Below, piece after piece: positions 1 to 11,883 of a stretch of DNA of 64,000 nucleotides (position 1 is its first letter; each line of letters opens with the position of its first letter). The translations under genes and the position numbers were made by a program. Where the stretch lies: positions 124,001 through 188,000 of the forward strand of contig CAVVST010000005.1 in NCBI GenBank assembly GCA_963750995.1. The letters are read 5' to 3'. This stretch comes from CAVVST01 sp963750995 (lineage in GTDB: Bacteria; Acidobacteriota; Vicinamibacteria; Vicinamibacterales; UBA2999). The notes beneath the pieces are model-generated. The model did not search any database, had not been told where the DNA came from, and was given only the letters and a program-made list of their open reading frames with translations.

Positions 1-1237
1 GCGGGCGCATCCGGCGCACGCCATCTCCATTTTTGAGCACGAATTTCTGAGCCCGTTTGCCGCTCTTGACTTCGCCCGTGTAGATGTTGCCCAAGGAATC
101 GGTTGCAATCGCATCGATCCAGAAGAACTGCCCCGCCATGCGGCCGGGGCTGCCCACGCTTCCCGACGAGCGCGCCCGTGTGGCGATCGTGAATCCAGAT
201 CCGGTGGTTGGTGCCATCCGCGATCGAGCACGTACTGCTGTCCCGGGTCGTGCGAAAGCGTCAGATTATACGTCGAGCCGCACATCCCGAACTTCTCCGG
301 GTTGCAGATGCGGACCGCGTGATGGCGTGTTGGGCGCGACCAGGAACTCGCCGGACGAACTTGCCCTGTTTGGTGAAGACCTGGATCCGGTTCATGCCGC
401 GCTCGCAGACATAGACCAGGCCGTCGGTCGAGATGTGGACGCAGTGCAGCGCCGGGGCGAACTCCGCTGGTCGGGAGGCGGGCCGCCTTTCCAGTCGTAC
501 GGCGGCGTCGGCGTATTCGTGATCTCGCTGAGCGGCTGGCCGCGCCCGCCCCATCCCGCGCTTGAAGCTGCCGTCGTAGCCGTAGACCAGGACGCGTTTG
601 TTTCGACCAGGTAAATCTCGCGGGCCGGCTCGTCGAGCGTGAAGATGAAGACGCCGTTGTTGAGCACGTCGGTCTGCTGGTTGTTCATCGGCAGGTTGGC
701 GTTCGCCTCGCCGGCGGCCGGCAGCGGGGCGCGATGGCCGAAGTCCCACAGGAACTTCCCGTCGCGGGTGAACTTCTGGATGCTGTTGCCGCGCCCGCCG
801 GCCGAAATCCAGACGTTGTGCTCCTTATCGACGACGACCGTGTGGATTGGCCCTTCCGCGGGGCCACCCGGGATGATGCCCGGGACCGCCCCAGGCGTTC
901 AGCAGGTTGCCCTGCGTGTCGAACTCGAGAATTTCAGGCGCTGCGATGCAGCAGTCGCCGCGCGGCGGAGTCGTGCGAGGCCATGCCTCGTCCGGGCGTG
1001 AGGTCCGCCGAGCGGCTGATCACCCAGACGTGATCCTCGTAGTCGGTCGCCATCACCGGCACCGCTTCCATCATCCAGTTCTTGGGCAGCGGCATCTTCG
1101 GCCAGAACGGATCGACCTGGTAGATCGGCACCGGCGACGGCACTCCGCGCTGGCTGCTGACCCGTCGGCACCGCCACCAGGCGGCAGAGACCGACCGCTA
1201 CGACGCACAGCTTCAACACGCCCGCTGAGATCCGCAT
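1..1237 (-). pseudogene. Secreted NHL/six-bladed beta-propeller protein, frame-broken, 3' end outside window
   Basis: The gene starts at the ATG at 1237 with a signal-peptide-like stretch and runs off the left edge. Joined across frames it reads YQVDPFWPKMPLPKNWMMEAV near 1100, then AAPEILEFDTQGNLLNAWGG near 920, IHTVVVDKEHNVWISAGG near 830 and CVHISTDGLVYVCERGMNR near 400, a typical series of propeller blades. At least four frame changes (near 1150, 970, 600 and 470) are needed. The family is exported and usually found beside other secreted proteins in Acidobacteria; no catalytic role is visible. It could be a true pseudogene or a product of sequencing error. Confidence 0.6.
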
Positions 1238-1390
1238 GGACCCTCCAAGGCCGCCGCCAGGTAGCTACACAGCGAAGATTTCTTCACCGTCAGCGAAGCC
1301 GACCGTTGCTCACGTCGTGCGCGCGGAGGGCCAGCGATCGTGCTCGACTGGCAGGGCTCCGCGTACCCGAGGTGAGGAACGGGTATGGAA

Positions 1391-2843
1391 CTACGCGAGT
1401 ACGCCCCTAACAAGGTTTCCGTGACGTCGGTCAGAGCGGAAGTCGCGTCCCTGAGACCTGTACGTGAGCCGCTCGTGATCGATCCCCAGCAAATGCAGGA
1501 TCGTCGCGTTCAGGTCGTGAATGTGCACCGGATCCTTGACGATGTTGTAGCCGAAGTCGTCGGTCTCGCCGTAGGTGATCCCGGCCTTTGACGCCGCCGC
1601 CCGCCATCCACACGCAGAAGTTGCCGCCGTGATGGTCGCGTCCGAAGTTGGTCTTGAGGGTGCCCTGCGCGAACGACGTCCGCCCGAACTCGGTGCCGAA
1701 CACCACCAGCGTGTCATCGAGCAGGCCGCGCTGCTTCAGGTCCGTCACCAGACCCGCCGTAGGCTGATCGACCTCGCGGCAGCTGGCTGGGAGCCGGCCG
1801 GCGATGCCGCCGTGGTGATCCCAGCCCATCTGCACCACCATCGTGTAGCGCACGTCGCGCTCGGCGAGCCGCCGGGCGAGCAGACAATTGCGCGCGAAGG
1901 TGCCGGCTTGCTTCACGTCCGGTCCATACAGATCCAGCACGTGCTCGGGCTCGTTCGAGATATCCGCGATCTCGGGCACGGACTCCTGCATCCGATACGC
2001 CATCTCGTACTGGCTGATCTTCGACGGGATCTCCGGGTCGTTCGACGCCTTCTGCTGCGCGTTCGCGAGCTTGCCGATCGCGTCGAGCATTTCGCGACGA
2101 TCGGTTCGCGTCGTGCCCATCGGGATTCTCGATGTACGGCACCGGCTCCTGCCCGGACCGGAACTGCACGCCCTGATAGTGCGACGGCATGAAGCCGGCC
2201 GCCCAGGTCGAGGCGTCGATCGGCACGCCGCCCGGGATTGCCCGAGCTCATCACGACGAACATCGGCAGGTCCTTGTTGTCCGATCCCAGCGCATAGCTC
2301 ACCCACGCGCCGGTCGACGGCCGGCCGGCGATCTGGAAGCCGGTGTGCAGGAACTTCGATGCCGGGTCGTGATTGACGTGCTCCGTGTTCATCGTCTTGA
2401 TGAGGCAGATGTCATCGACGATGCGCGCGACGTGCTGCATCGCATCGCTGACCATCGTTCCGCTCTTGCCGTATGGCTTGAACTTCGCGACCGGGCCGAC
2501 GATCGGGATACGACGTCTGTCCCTTGACCATCGTCGAGAGCCGTCGGTTGCCCAGCACCGAGCTCGGCAGCTCCTCGCCGTGCATCTTCTCCAGCATCGG
2601 CTTGTAGTCGAACGTGTCGTTCTGCGAGAACGCGCCGAGCATGTGCAGGTAGATCACGCGCTTGGCCTTCGGCGGGAAGTGCGGGAAGCCCGGCAGGCCG
2701 GCATGCGCGTCGACCGGAATCGGCGACTGCTGCGCCCAGGCCGGCGTGCCGAGCAACTCGGCCAGCGAGAGCCAGCCGAGCCCCACGCCGGTCTTCAGCA
2801 GGAACGCGCGCCGGGCCTGTTCGAATTCGTTCGATATGCTCAT
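1391..2843 (-). pseudogene. DUF1501 domain protein, frame-broken
   Basis: The start is the ATG at 2843, 10 bases after the stop of the DUF1553 gene. The N-terminus (EQARRAFLLKTGVGLGWLSL) resembles a Tat-type leader. The rest reads through four or five frame changes (about 2500, 2235, 2110, 1590 and 1440) with clear family segments: KRVIYLHMLGAFSQNDTFDY, ICLIKTMNTEHVNHDPASKF, VQMGWDHHGG, TLVVFGTEFGRTSFAQG and the C-terminal HDLNATILHLLGIDHERLTYR. DUF1501 proteins are exported sulfatase-fold-like proteins of unknown substrate that almost always pair with a DUF1549/DUF1553 gene, as here. The identification is firm. Whether the gene is truly broken is not. Confidence 0.75.
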
Positions 2844-2853
2844 GCCCTCGCCC

Positions 2854-5800
2854 TCAGCGCAGCGAATACGCGTCCGGCGTATTCATCACGACGGTGGTCA
2901 GATTGGTCAGCGCTGCCAGCTGACCGGGTCGAGGTCGCGTCCACCGGGGTCACGCCGAGCTCGAGCAGCTGCGCCGCGGCGTCGCGGTCGCCGTCCAAAG
3001 CGCTGGAGCTGCGCCGTCGTAGTAGTCGCGCAGAACCGGCCATTTCGTCGGCGCGCGGATGCCGCCGCGTGGCCAGCCGGAACACCATGGTCAGCCGCGC
3101 ATCCGCGGCCGACTCGGTCTTCAGCACGTGCGCCGCCAGCGCACGATAGGCCTCGAGATACTGCGGGTCGTCCAGCAGCACCAGCGCCTGAAGCGGCGTG
3201 TTCGACGTGTGACGCCGCGCCGTGGTGGACCAGCGATCCGGCATGTCGAACGTCGCCATCGCCGGATGCAGGGCATTCCGCTTGACGAACGTGTACATAG
3301 TGCGTCGGTGGTGTGAGTCGGCCGGCACCGCGTCGGGCTTCGGGTAGTCGTAGACGTTGAACCCGTCCCACATGTTGTCGCGGCTGATACGGATAGACGC
3401 TCGCCCCGCCAATCTTTCGCTCAGGAGCAGGCCGCTCGCGGCCAGCGCCTGGTCGCGCACCATCTCCGCCGGCATGCGAAGCCGCGGGAACCGCGCCAGC
3501 AGCAGGTTGCGCGGATCCTTCTTCAGCGAATCCTCGCTGACGTCGGACTGCTGACGGTACGTCGCCGACATCACGATCGTCTGATGCAGCCGCTTGATGT
3601 CCCAGCCTGACTCCCGGAAGCTCACAGCCAGATAGTCGAGCAGATCGGGGTTGGTCGGGATGGAACCCTGCGAGCCGAAGTCCTCCGCCGTCTCCACCAG
3701 GCCGCGGCCGAAGTGCATCTGCCAGGTGCGGTTGACGAAGACGCGAGCCGTCAGCGGGTTCTTCGGATCGAACAGCCATGCGCGAGACCGATGCGGTTCT
3801 CCGGCCAGCGCGGGATTCCACGGGCAGGACCTCGTCCAGGCCGCGCGGCGGCACCTCTTCGCCGTGGTCCTCGTAGTTCCCGCGCACCAGCACGTAGGTG
3901 GGCCGCGGCTTCGGCGTATCGCCCATCACCATGATCTGCGGCACGAGCGAGACGATCTCGTTCTCGGCGTCGCGCGCCTCGGTGAGTGCGGTGAGCGCCT
4001 CGATCGACCTTCGGGTCGCTGGCCACGAGCAGATCGACGAGCTCTTGCCGCGGCGACCGCGAGCGACGCGGCGGCTTGACGTCTGGCTCGTGCAGGAAGC
4101 GCACTTCAGCGGCGTCAGCGCCTTCGGTAAGACGCGCATCTCGTCGATGGCGCCGTCCTTCATCGTCTTGATGCGCGCAGCCGCTTGCCGAACTGGACGC
4201 CAGAGACGTCGTCGCCCGCGTTCGCCATCGCCGTTGGGAATGATCGTGCGGGTCAGGTTGTCGCGGGCGACCTCGACGTCCAGCGGCGGCGCCGTTGACG
4301 TACAGCTTGGTGCCCTGCGCGCGGCTGGACCCGTCATAGGTCACGCGTGACATGGGTCCACTGATTCGACCGGAATCGGCTGCGCCGTGTGAATGGCTGA
4401 TCCCGTTGCCGGCGCGCGAGTGCATCATGTCGAACCGCAGGCGGTTCTTCATCGAGCTGGAGGATGTAGCCGGCGTTGCCCGCGTTCTCCGTTTCGCGGT
4501 GACTGAGGACCATCGACTCGTCGTACACCTCCCCGGCCATCACCCAGAGATCGATGCTGAACGGCTGCGTCCGCTCGTAGTAGCCGACGCCTTGCCGAGC
4601 ACGCCCCTCTTGTTGTCGTCGAAGTAGCAGCGCCTTCCCTTCGACCCCGTCGCGCAGATCGGCGTCAGCAGCACCGCGGGGGGCGCACCGCCGTCGTGCT
4701 CGGCGAGACCACGAGTCGTCGCGGACGCAGTCCTCCAGGCAATCGCGCGGGCGCGCCATCTGCCGGTGCCGCCTCGTCCTGGCCGCCCGGTATCTTTCGC
4801 AGTTCGTCCGACCGGGGACCGGTTGCTAGCGCACGGCTCGCGAGCGACTCGGGCGCGAGCGGCGGCGGTGAAGGCGCGCCTGCGGAAGCGGCGTCCGGAA
4901 GCACCTCTTCGGTGATCGGCGCGGTCGTCGTCGAACGGGTAGTGACCCTGCCAGATCGCGTCGTCGAGGGAATGCTCGAATCGCCTGCTGCAGCTCGCCG
5001 GATTCGCAAGCAGCGCGTCGGCCTGCGTGCGCTGCCACGCGCCGCCGCGGCCCGCGCGGCCTCGTAGGCAGCCTCCTGCCGTCGCGATGGCCGCTCGCTG
5101 CGCCGGCGATCTTCTTCTCCGTGGCCGCGTCCGTCCAGGGCAGCGTCGGTCCGGGCGTGATCCCCGACCGACCCGGCGCGTAGAACCCAGGCTCGTCCGT
5201 GCTGTTGAAGAACCCGGTCAGCGAGTAGAAGTCCTTGGTCGGAATCGGGTCGTACTTGTGGTCGTGGCAGCGCGCGCAGCCGACCGTCATCGCGAGGAAC
5301 CCGGTGCCGACGGTCTCGGCGCGATCGACGGCGTACTCGACGCGGTACTCCTCGTCGATCGCGCCGTTCTCGTTGGTCCGCTTGCCCACGCGCAGGAACG
5401 CGGTGGCCAGCAGCTGTTCCTTCGTGTGGCTCGGCAGCAGATCGCCGGCCAGCTGCCAGGTGGCGAACTGGTCGAACGGCATGTTCTTGTTGAGCGCGGC
5501 AATCACCCAGTCGCGATACGGCCAGAGAAGGCGATCGTGCAGGTCATCCAGGAATCCGTCGCTCTCCGCGTACCGCGCGATGTCGAGCCACTGGCTCGCC
5601 ATGTGCTCGCCGTAGGCGGGCGAGGCCAGCAGGCGATCGACCAGCTTCTCGTAGGCCTGCGGGCTCGTGTCCTTCAGGAACGCGTCCACCTCCGCCATCG
5701 TCGGCGGCAGCCCGGTCAGCGTCAGCGTGACGCGGTTGATGAGCGTCTCCTTGTCGGCCTCGGGCGAGAGCGTCAAGCCCTCGCGGTCGAGCCGCGCCTG

Positions 5801-6321
5801 CACGAAACCGATCGATGTCGTTGACGATCCGAGCGGGACGCGCATGGCACTGGCGGCGCCGCCGCCTTCTGCGGCGCGATGAACGCCCAGTGCGGCTTGT
5901 ACTCGGCGCCCTGCTCGATCCACGCGCGCAGCATCTCGATCTGCTCGCGGCGACAGCACCTTGTTCGTGACCTGCGGTGGCATCCGCACGGCCGTGTTCG
6001 CGTGCGTCACGCGGAAGATCAGCTGACTGTCGGCGGGCTTGCCCGGCACGATCGCGAACGTGCCCGGGCGTCGCAGCGCCGCCTGCGCGCCCTCCGGCAG
6101 TGTCGAGCCGCAAGACCGGCCTGGCGCGCCTTCTCGTCGGGGCCATGACACCGGAAGCAATAGTCGGACAGGATGGGCCGAACGTCCCAGTTGTAGTCGA
6201 CCGGGCGCGCGACGGCGCCGGCGGCCAGCACCGCAGCCGCGGGTGCTTGCGCTCGAGGCGTAGCAGCCCCCCAGTAGACCACGCATGCCAGAAGGAAGCT
6301 TCCCCGATACGTCCGCTGCAT
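2854..6321 (-). pseudogene. Planctomycete-type cytochrome c / DUF1549 / LamG / DUF1553 protein, frame-broken
   Basis: The start is the ATG at 6321 (signal QRTYRGSFLLACVVYWG). Domains in order are a cytochrome-like segment with YCFRCHGPDE near 6190, a DUF1549 domain (5830 to 5150) with GLPPTMAEVDAFLKDTSPQA, QWLDIARYAESDGF and a second heme-type motif GCARCHDHKYDPIP, a LamG/concanavalin-like insertion (4750 to 4250), and a DUF1553 domain (3900 to 2854) with MHFGRGLVETAEDFGSQG, RLRMPAEMVRDQALAASGLL and HTSNTPLQALVLLDDP. It ends NTPDAYSLR. More than six frame changes interrupt it. The family is exported, is widespread in Planctomycetes and Acidobacteria, and partners DUF1501. The left gene neighbour fits this exactly. 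Confidence 0.72.
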
Positions 6322-6628
6322 TCGCACCTCGGCGTGGCTATTCCACACGGCCGGGACGCCCAAGGACGGCTCGTGGAAATCGCGGTAACTTTCGGCGGAA
6401 ATAGTCGTTGCGGTGCTGATATACCCTACGGTGTCTCGACCCTGTCAAGAGAGAGAGGCAGAGCCATTATTGAAGAAACCCGGCAGATGCTGATACAGCT
6501 AGCGCCAATGCGCGGCACGATCCACGTGGGGCGGCCGTGGCGTCGCCGCTCTCGGGGATCGCGAACTCACGCCCAGCAGCCCGCTGGCAGGCCGCGGCGC
6601 CCGCCGCAGGCGCCCAGGCCGAAACAAC
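6322..6628. other. Intergenic stretch without a recognisable gene
   Basis: This is the gap upstream of the DUF1549/DUF1553 gene. I see no convincing coding frame, RNA or repeat in it. It should hold the promoter of the minus-strand DUF1553-DUF1501 pair, but no clear -35/-10 pair stands out. Confidence 0.4.
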
Positions 6629-7042
6629 ATGGCCACGGCACGGGAAGCTGATCATCTGGGGACCGCGTCGTTTCAGCCGCGCGGTCATCCGATGAACTGC
6701 CTGACGATGAACGTACGACGCGGCGAGCCGGTTGGATTCCGCATGACCGCGATCGACGGGGGCACCGGCGAGGTCGAACATACCGCCGAGCTGCCGCGAC
6801 GTCATCTACGCCGGCAAGAATCGACATGGCCCTGCGACCTGGCCGGCGGGCCGAATGTCCTCCGCCAAGCGGCTACGGCGCCGCTGGTCGAGTTGTGGAC
6901 TGACAGGTGGGACGTCCCGCCCAGCGCCGACGAGCATGCTGCTCTAACCGTGAGCGCGAAGGATGCGACGGCTGAACGCCGGGCGATCGCCGAGCCGATC
7001 ACTGCCCGACGGCACCCCGATAGTAGAGTATTCGCAGGTATA
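6629..7042 (+). pseudogene. Degenerate fragment of an exported beta-sandwich-type protein
   Basis: Pieces such as NVRRGEPVGFRMTAIDGGTG near 6710 and LWTDRWDVPPSA near 6890 recall the C-terminal half of exported proteins in which a sentence such as KVGEPVTFRVxAID is followed by FWTxxWEVPxDYP. The pieces lie in different frames and no start can be chosen, so at best this is a remnant or an error-ridden gene. I do not recognise a function. Confidence 0.25.
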
Positions 7043-7053
7043 TAGTGAGAAGT

Positions 7054-7524
7054 ATGCGAGCGGGCGTGGTCGTCATCGTCGTACTGTCAGGCCTCGCGCC
7101 GGCCGTGTCGTCTGCCCAGGACGGTCTTCGCAGCGCATCCCTCCCGGATCGGCCGCTCACCTCGTCGTCCCATCCGGTGCCCGAAGACGTCTATCTCGCC
7201 GGCCCCTACACATATCGTCCCGATCGGCGCCGGCCCTCGCTGCCGGTGTTCGGCTACTTCGGACCGCAGCTGCTCTCCCCCTACCCCTACATCCAGCCGA
7301 TCATCGTGGTGGTTCCGCGCGACGCCGTTGATCCGGCGCGCGCCGTGCCGCCTGCGCTGCCGGCGCCTGTCGCACCGCCGGCGCCGTATGTCGCCGGCAT
7401 GGCCGGGCGTCCCAAGACCTTCTACGTCATTCCGGGCTGCTACGCGGGCGATCGGCAGCCCGAGCCCGAGTCGCTGGCCGCCGGCTGCAGCCTGACCAGC
7501 CTTCGCGTCGTTCCGCCGTCGTGA
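7054..7524 (+). CDS. Small secreted proline-rich hypothetical protein
   Basis: This ORF of 156 residues is intact from the ATG at 7054; a GTG three codons earlier is possible. A hydrophobic signal (RAGVVVIVVLSGLAPAVSSA) predicts export. The mature part is rich in Pro and Tyr, with a run of PALPAPVAPPAP near residue 105, and ends in a segment with two cysteines (VIPGCYAGD and AAGCSLTSL) that could form a disulfide. No enzyme motif is visible. It overlaps the next gene by GTGA, so the two are probably translated together. It is one of the few unbroken frames in the first 12 kb. Confidence 0.6.
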   Translation: MRAGVVVIVVLSGLAPAVSSAQDGLRSASLPDRPLTSSSHPVPEDVYLAGPYTYRPDRRRPSLPVFGYFGPQLLSPYPYIQPIIVVVPRDAVDPARAVPPALPAPVAPPAPYVAGMAGRPKTFYVIPGCYAGDRQPEPESLAAGCSLTSLRVVPPS

Positions 7525-8364
7525 CGTCCGCCGCGCTGAAGCACGCCACACTCACCCTCGATGACGGCTCGACGCTCGCGTACACGCTGCGCGCGGCGCC
7601 GACCTCTGGCGCGGCGAAGCTGGTACTGATTCATTCCCTGGCGCTCGACCGCAGCATCTGGGACGGGGTGGCTGGCGCGACTCGAGGCGGAGGCCGACAT
7701 GCTGACCTACGACTGCCGCGGCCACGGCCTCTCCGATCGCCGCGCGACGACCTACACGGCCGAACTGTTCGCCAGCGATCTCGCCGCAGCTGCTCGACCA
7801 CGTTGGATGGCCGCACGGCGACAGTCGCCGGCTGCTCGATGGGCGGCTGCGTGGCGCTGGCGTTCGCCGGGCTGTTTCCGCAGCGGACGAGCGCGCTCGG
7901 ACTGATCGACACCACCGCGTGGTACGGCGCCGAAGGCCGCGGCGAATTTCAAGGAGCGGGCCGACGCCGCACGCGCCAAGGGAATGGCGGCGCTGTTCGA
8001 TTTTCAGTCGACGCGCTGGTTCTCCGACGAGTTTCGCGCGCAGCATCCCGAGGTCCTGAAACGCACGCTCGACGTGTTCGTGGCGATCGACATCGAGTGC
8101 TACGCCGCGACCTGCCAGTTGCTCGGCAGCGGTCGATACGCGTGCGCACCTCGGCGAACTTCCGCATGCCCGTCGCGATCGTCGTCGGCGAAGAGGACTA
8201 CGCGACGCCGGTCGACATGGCGCGCGAGCTGCACGCGGCCATTCCACAATCGACGCTGACCATCCTCCCGAAGGCGCGTCACCTGACGCCAATCGAGCAT
8301 CCCTGAGCAGATTGCCTCGCAACTTCGCGCGCTGATCGTCCGCGCCGCCGCCCGCCACGCGTGA
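7521..8364 (+). pseudogene. Alpha/beta hydrolase (3-oxoadipate enol-lactonase-like), frame-broken
   Basis: Translation begins at GTG 7521, overlapping the previous stop. Segments in order are GSTLAYTLRA, LVLIHSLALDRSIWDGVA (oxyanion region), MLTYDCRGHGLSDRR, the nucleophile elbow GCSMGGCVAL near 7840, ALGLIDTTAWYG, the acid-containing strand VAIVVGEEDYATPVDMA near 8190 and the His-containing KARHLTPIEHP near 8270. The catalytic Ser, Asp and His positions are therefore all present. About five frame changes (7670, 7790, 7945, 8125 and 8303) break it. The closest known relatives are enol-lactonases and related esterases of aromatic catabolism. The substrate cannot be assigned. Confidence 0.65.
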
Positions 8365-9874
8365 GTGAGGCCTGCGTCAGCCCCCGCGCTGATCGCGCGG
8401 CTCGAGCGGGTGCCCTTCTCGCGCTGGCACCTGCGCGCCCGCGTCATCATGGGCAGCGCGACGTTTTTCGACGCCTTCGACGCGCTGTCGCTGGCGTTCG
8501 TGCTGCCGGTCCTCGTCCGCCTGTGGGGCATCACGCCGGTCCAGATCGGCTGGCTGATCTCGGTGGGCTATCTCGGACAGTTCCTCGGCGCGCTGCTGTT
8601 CGGCTGGCCTTGCCGAGCGGTACGGACGGGTCCGCAGCGCCGCCGGCGCCACCGCGCTCATGTCGGTCATGAGCCTGGCGTGCGCGCTCGCCGGCAACTT
8701 CCCGGCGCTGCTCGTGCTGCGGCTGGTGCAGGGCATCGGCGTCGGCGGCGAGATGCCGGTCGCGGCGGTGTACATCAACGAGCTCTCGAAGGCGAAGGGA
8801 CGCGGCCGCTTCTTCCTGCTCTACGAGATGATCTTCCCGATCGGCCTGATGATGACCGGCCAGATCGGCGCGCTCGTCGTGCCGACGCTCGGCTGGCAGG
8901 TGATGTTCCTGATCGGCGGCGATCCCTGGCCTCGTCATCGCCGGGCTGCTGCTGCGGCTGCGCGAGTCGCCGCGCTGGCTGATCGGCAAGGGACGGCTCG
9001 CGGAAGCAGAAGCGATCATCCGGGAAATCGAGGCGTCGGCAGCCAGAGGCGCGGAACCACGACAGGACACGACGGCCACGACGGCCACGACGACCACGTC
9101 AGGTGGGATTCCTGAGCATCGAGGAACCCTGATGATCTTCGTGACCGTCGTGGCTCAACTCCGTGCCTCCAACACTCGCTGGACCGAGCTGCTCTCGCCG
9201 ATCTATCGCGGTCGCACGCCGTCGTCTGGGTCGCTCTGGGCGAGCGCCTACTTCATCACCAACGGGCTGAACAACTGGATGCCCACGCTGTACAACCGCG
9301 TCTACGGTCTCAGCCTCGACCAGTCGCTGCGCGCGGGCACGCTGACCAATGTCGCGCAGGTGGTGATCCTGCTCGGCTGCGCGTTCGCGATCGACCGCAC
9401 TGGGCCGCCGCAGGTGGATGACGGTCTGCTTCATCGCGGGCGCGGTGCTGCTGGCGGCGCTGGGCTCGTTCGCGTCGGGATCGGTCACGGCCGTGATCGT
9501 GCTGGTGACCCTCAGCTACGGCATCGTCGGCTCGGTCAACGCGGTGCTCTATCTCTACACGCCGGAGATCTATCCCACCCGGATGCGAGCCATCGGCACA
9601 GGCTCGGCGACCTGCTGGCTGCGGCTGGCGTCGGCCGCGGGGCCGCTGCTCGTGGGATACCTGGTCGGCACACAGCGGCACCGCCGCCGTATTCCTGATG
9701 TTTGCCGCCGCCGGGGTGATCGGCGCCGTGGCTGCCACGGCGATGCTGGAAACGCGAAACCGGCGCCTCGAAGAAATCGCGCCCGTAAACCACGAGACGA
9801 ACACGACGAACACGACCGGAAAAGGCGTGAAAAACCGTCGTGGCCGTCGTGCCGTCGTGGTTCAGCCCACGTGA
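8365..9874 (+). pseudogene. MFS transporter (aromatic acid/H+ symporter-like), frame-broken
   Basis: The gene begins at GTG 8365, just after the hydrolase. Typical MFS pieces are FFDAFDALSLAFVLPVLVRL (TM1), the loop 2-3 signature FGWLAERYGR after one base is removed near 8610, LRLVQGIGVGGEMPVAAVYI (TM4), IFPIGLMMTGQIGALVVPTL, LRESPRWLIGKGRLAEAEAI and, in the second half, YGIVGSVNAVLYLYTPEIYP. About five frame changes are needed. The central loop between TM6 and TM7 carries an odd low-complexity run (9060 to 9110), reported separately. The ending NHETNTTNTTG is also repetitive. It probably imports an organic acid for the neighbouring hydrolase and ThDP enzyme (inference). Confidence 0.65.
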
Positions 9875-9926
9875 CCTTACCGCTCAAACGGGTTACACTG
9901 CGCGGAACATTTTTGGGGGACCTCCG

Positions 9927-11878
9927 ATGGCGAAAGGCTCTGTCGACCGCCGCGACTTTCTGAAGGGCGCCGCGGTAACGAGCGCCGCCGCGCTCGTACC
10001 CGGCGCGCTACGGGGCTGCGGCCGCTGAGCCGCAGGCAGCGCCGCCGGCGCAGATCCCCGGCGACCGCGGCCATTGCGGCGCGGGAGACCGACCCGGCCG
10101 TCGACCCCGAAGCGCTCACCACCGATCGGCCGGGCGGCGACTTCATGGTCGACGTGCTGAAGTCGCTGGACTTCGACTACATCGCCTCGAACCCGGGCTC
10201 GAGCTTCCGCGGCATCCACGAATCGATCATCAACTACGGCAACAACTCGAAGCCGGAGTTCATCACCTGCCTGCACGAAGAGTCGTCGGTGGCGATGGCC
10301 CACGCCTACTTCAAGGTCGAGGGCAAGCCGATGGCGGTGCTGTGCCATGGCACGGTCGGCCTGCAGCACGCCGCGATGGCGATTTACAACGCCTACTGCG
10401 ACCGCGTGCCGGTATACATCCTCGCCGGCAACTCACTGGATGCGACGATGCGGCGGCCGGGCGTCGAGTGGGCGCACAGCGTCCAGGACGCCGCGGCGAT
10501 GGTGCGTGACTTCATCAAGTGGGACGACACGCCGGTGTCGCTGCCGCACTTCGCCGAATCGGCGGTGCGCGCCTACAAGATCGCGATGACGCCGCCGATG
10601 ATGCCGGTCGTCGTGGTGATCGACGGCGGGCTGCAGGAGGATCCGATTCCGCGCCGAGATCGCCGGCCGCCTGCGGGTGCCGAAGCTGACGACGGCGACG
10701 CCGCCGCAGGGCGATTCAGGCGCCGTGGCCGAAGCGGCGCGGCTGCTGGTGAACGCGCAGAACCCGGTGATCGTCGCGGATCGCGCGGCGCGCACGCCGG
10801 CCGGCATGCGCAGCTGATTGAGCTGGCTGAAGCGATCCAGGCGCCGGTCGTCGATCAGCGCGGACGGATGAACTTCCCGTCGAAGCATCCGCTCAACCAG
10901 TCCGCAGAGCGGCGGACCAGCTCATCGCCGAACGCCGACGTCATTCTCGGCCTCGAGCTGACCGACTTCTGGGGCACGGTCTCCGCGTTCCGCGACGCGC
11001 TGCACCGGATCTCGCGCTCGCGCATCAAGCCGGGCACGCGCCTGATCAGCATCACCGCGGTCGACCTCTTCAGCAAGAGCAACTTCCAGGACTTCCAGCG
11101 CTACCCGGAAGTGGACGTGGCGATGGCCGCCGACGCCGAGGCCACGCTGCCGGCGCTGACCGAGGCGTGCCGCAAGCTCGTGACCGACGACCGGCGCCGC
11201 GCGTTCGCAGGAGCGGCGCGAAGCGGCTCGAGCAGGCGCACGCGCGCGAGCGGGAAGCGGCGCGCGCCGAAGCGGCGCATCGCGTGGGACGCCACGCCGA
11301 TCAGCACCGCACGTATGGCCGCCGAGATCTGGGCGCAGATCCAGAACGACGACTGGTCGCTCGTGTCCGAGAGCGGCAACAGCCAGCGGCTGGGCGGTCC
11401 GCCTGTGGGACTTCGACAAGCACTATCAGCACCTCGGCGACTCGGGCGGCGCCGGCGTTGGCTACGGCGCGCCGGCGGCTGTGGGCGGCGCGCTGGCCAA
11501 CAAGAAGTACGGGCGGCTGTCGGTGAACATCCAGGGCGACGGCGACTTGCTCTACGCGCCGGGCGTGCTGTGGACCGCCGCGCATCACCAGCATTCCGCT
11601 CCTCACCGTGATGCACAACAACCGCGGCTATCACCAGGAGGTCATGCACATCCAGCGCATGGCCAACCGCCACCAGCGCGGCATCACGCGCTGGAACATC
11701 GGCACGACGATCGACAATCCGAACGTCGACTTCGCCAAGATGGCGCAAGGGCATGGGCGTGTACGCCGAGGGGCCGATCGCGAACCCGCGCGATCTGGGT
11801 CCGGCGCTGCAGCGCGCGCTCGCCGTCGTCAGGAAGGGCGAGCCGGCGCTCGTCGACGTCGTGACGCAGCCGCGGTGA
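9927..11878 (+). pseudogene. Exported thiamine-diphosphate enzyme (acetolactate synthase/decarboxylase superfamily), frame-broken
   Basis: The ATG at 9927 follows a good ribosome site (GGGGGA at 9915). The N-terminus DRRDFLKGAAVTSAAALVPG is a Tat-type leader. The PYR domain carries HEESSVAMAHAYFKVEG near 10280, with the Glu that activates the cofactor. The ThDP motif GDGDLLYAPG near 11540 is followed by LTVMHNNRGYHQE near 11620. It ends KGEPALVDVVTQPR. Frame changes occur near 10015, 10652, 10915, 11208, 11395, 11595 and 11750. Members of this superfamily act on 2-keto acids; a Tat leader on one is unusual. It lies between an MFS transporter and a cytochrome c, which suggests oxidation or decarboxylation in the periplasm, but this is inference. 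Confidence 0.7.
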
Positions 11879-11883
11879 GCATC

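Noticed and set aside
9060..9110. Short tandem units as a CRISPR array
   Set aside because: The units are 9 bases with no spacers and lie inside a coding region.
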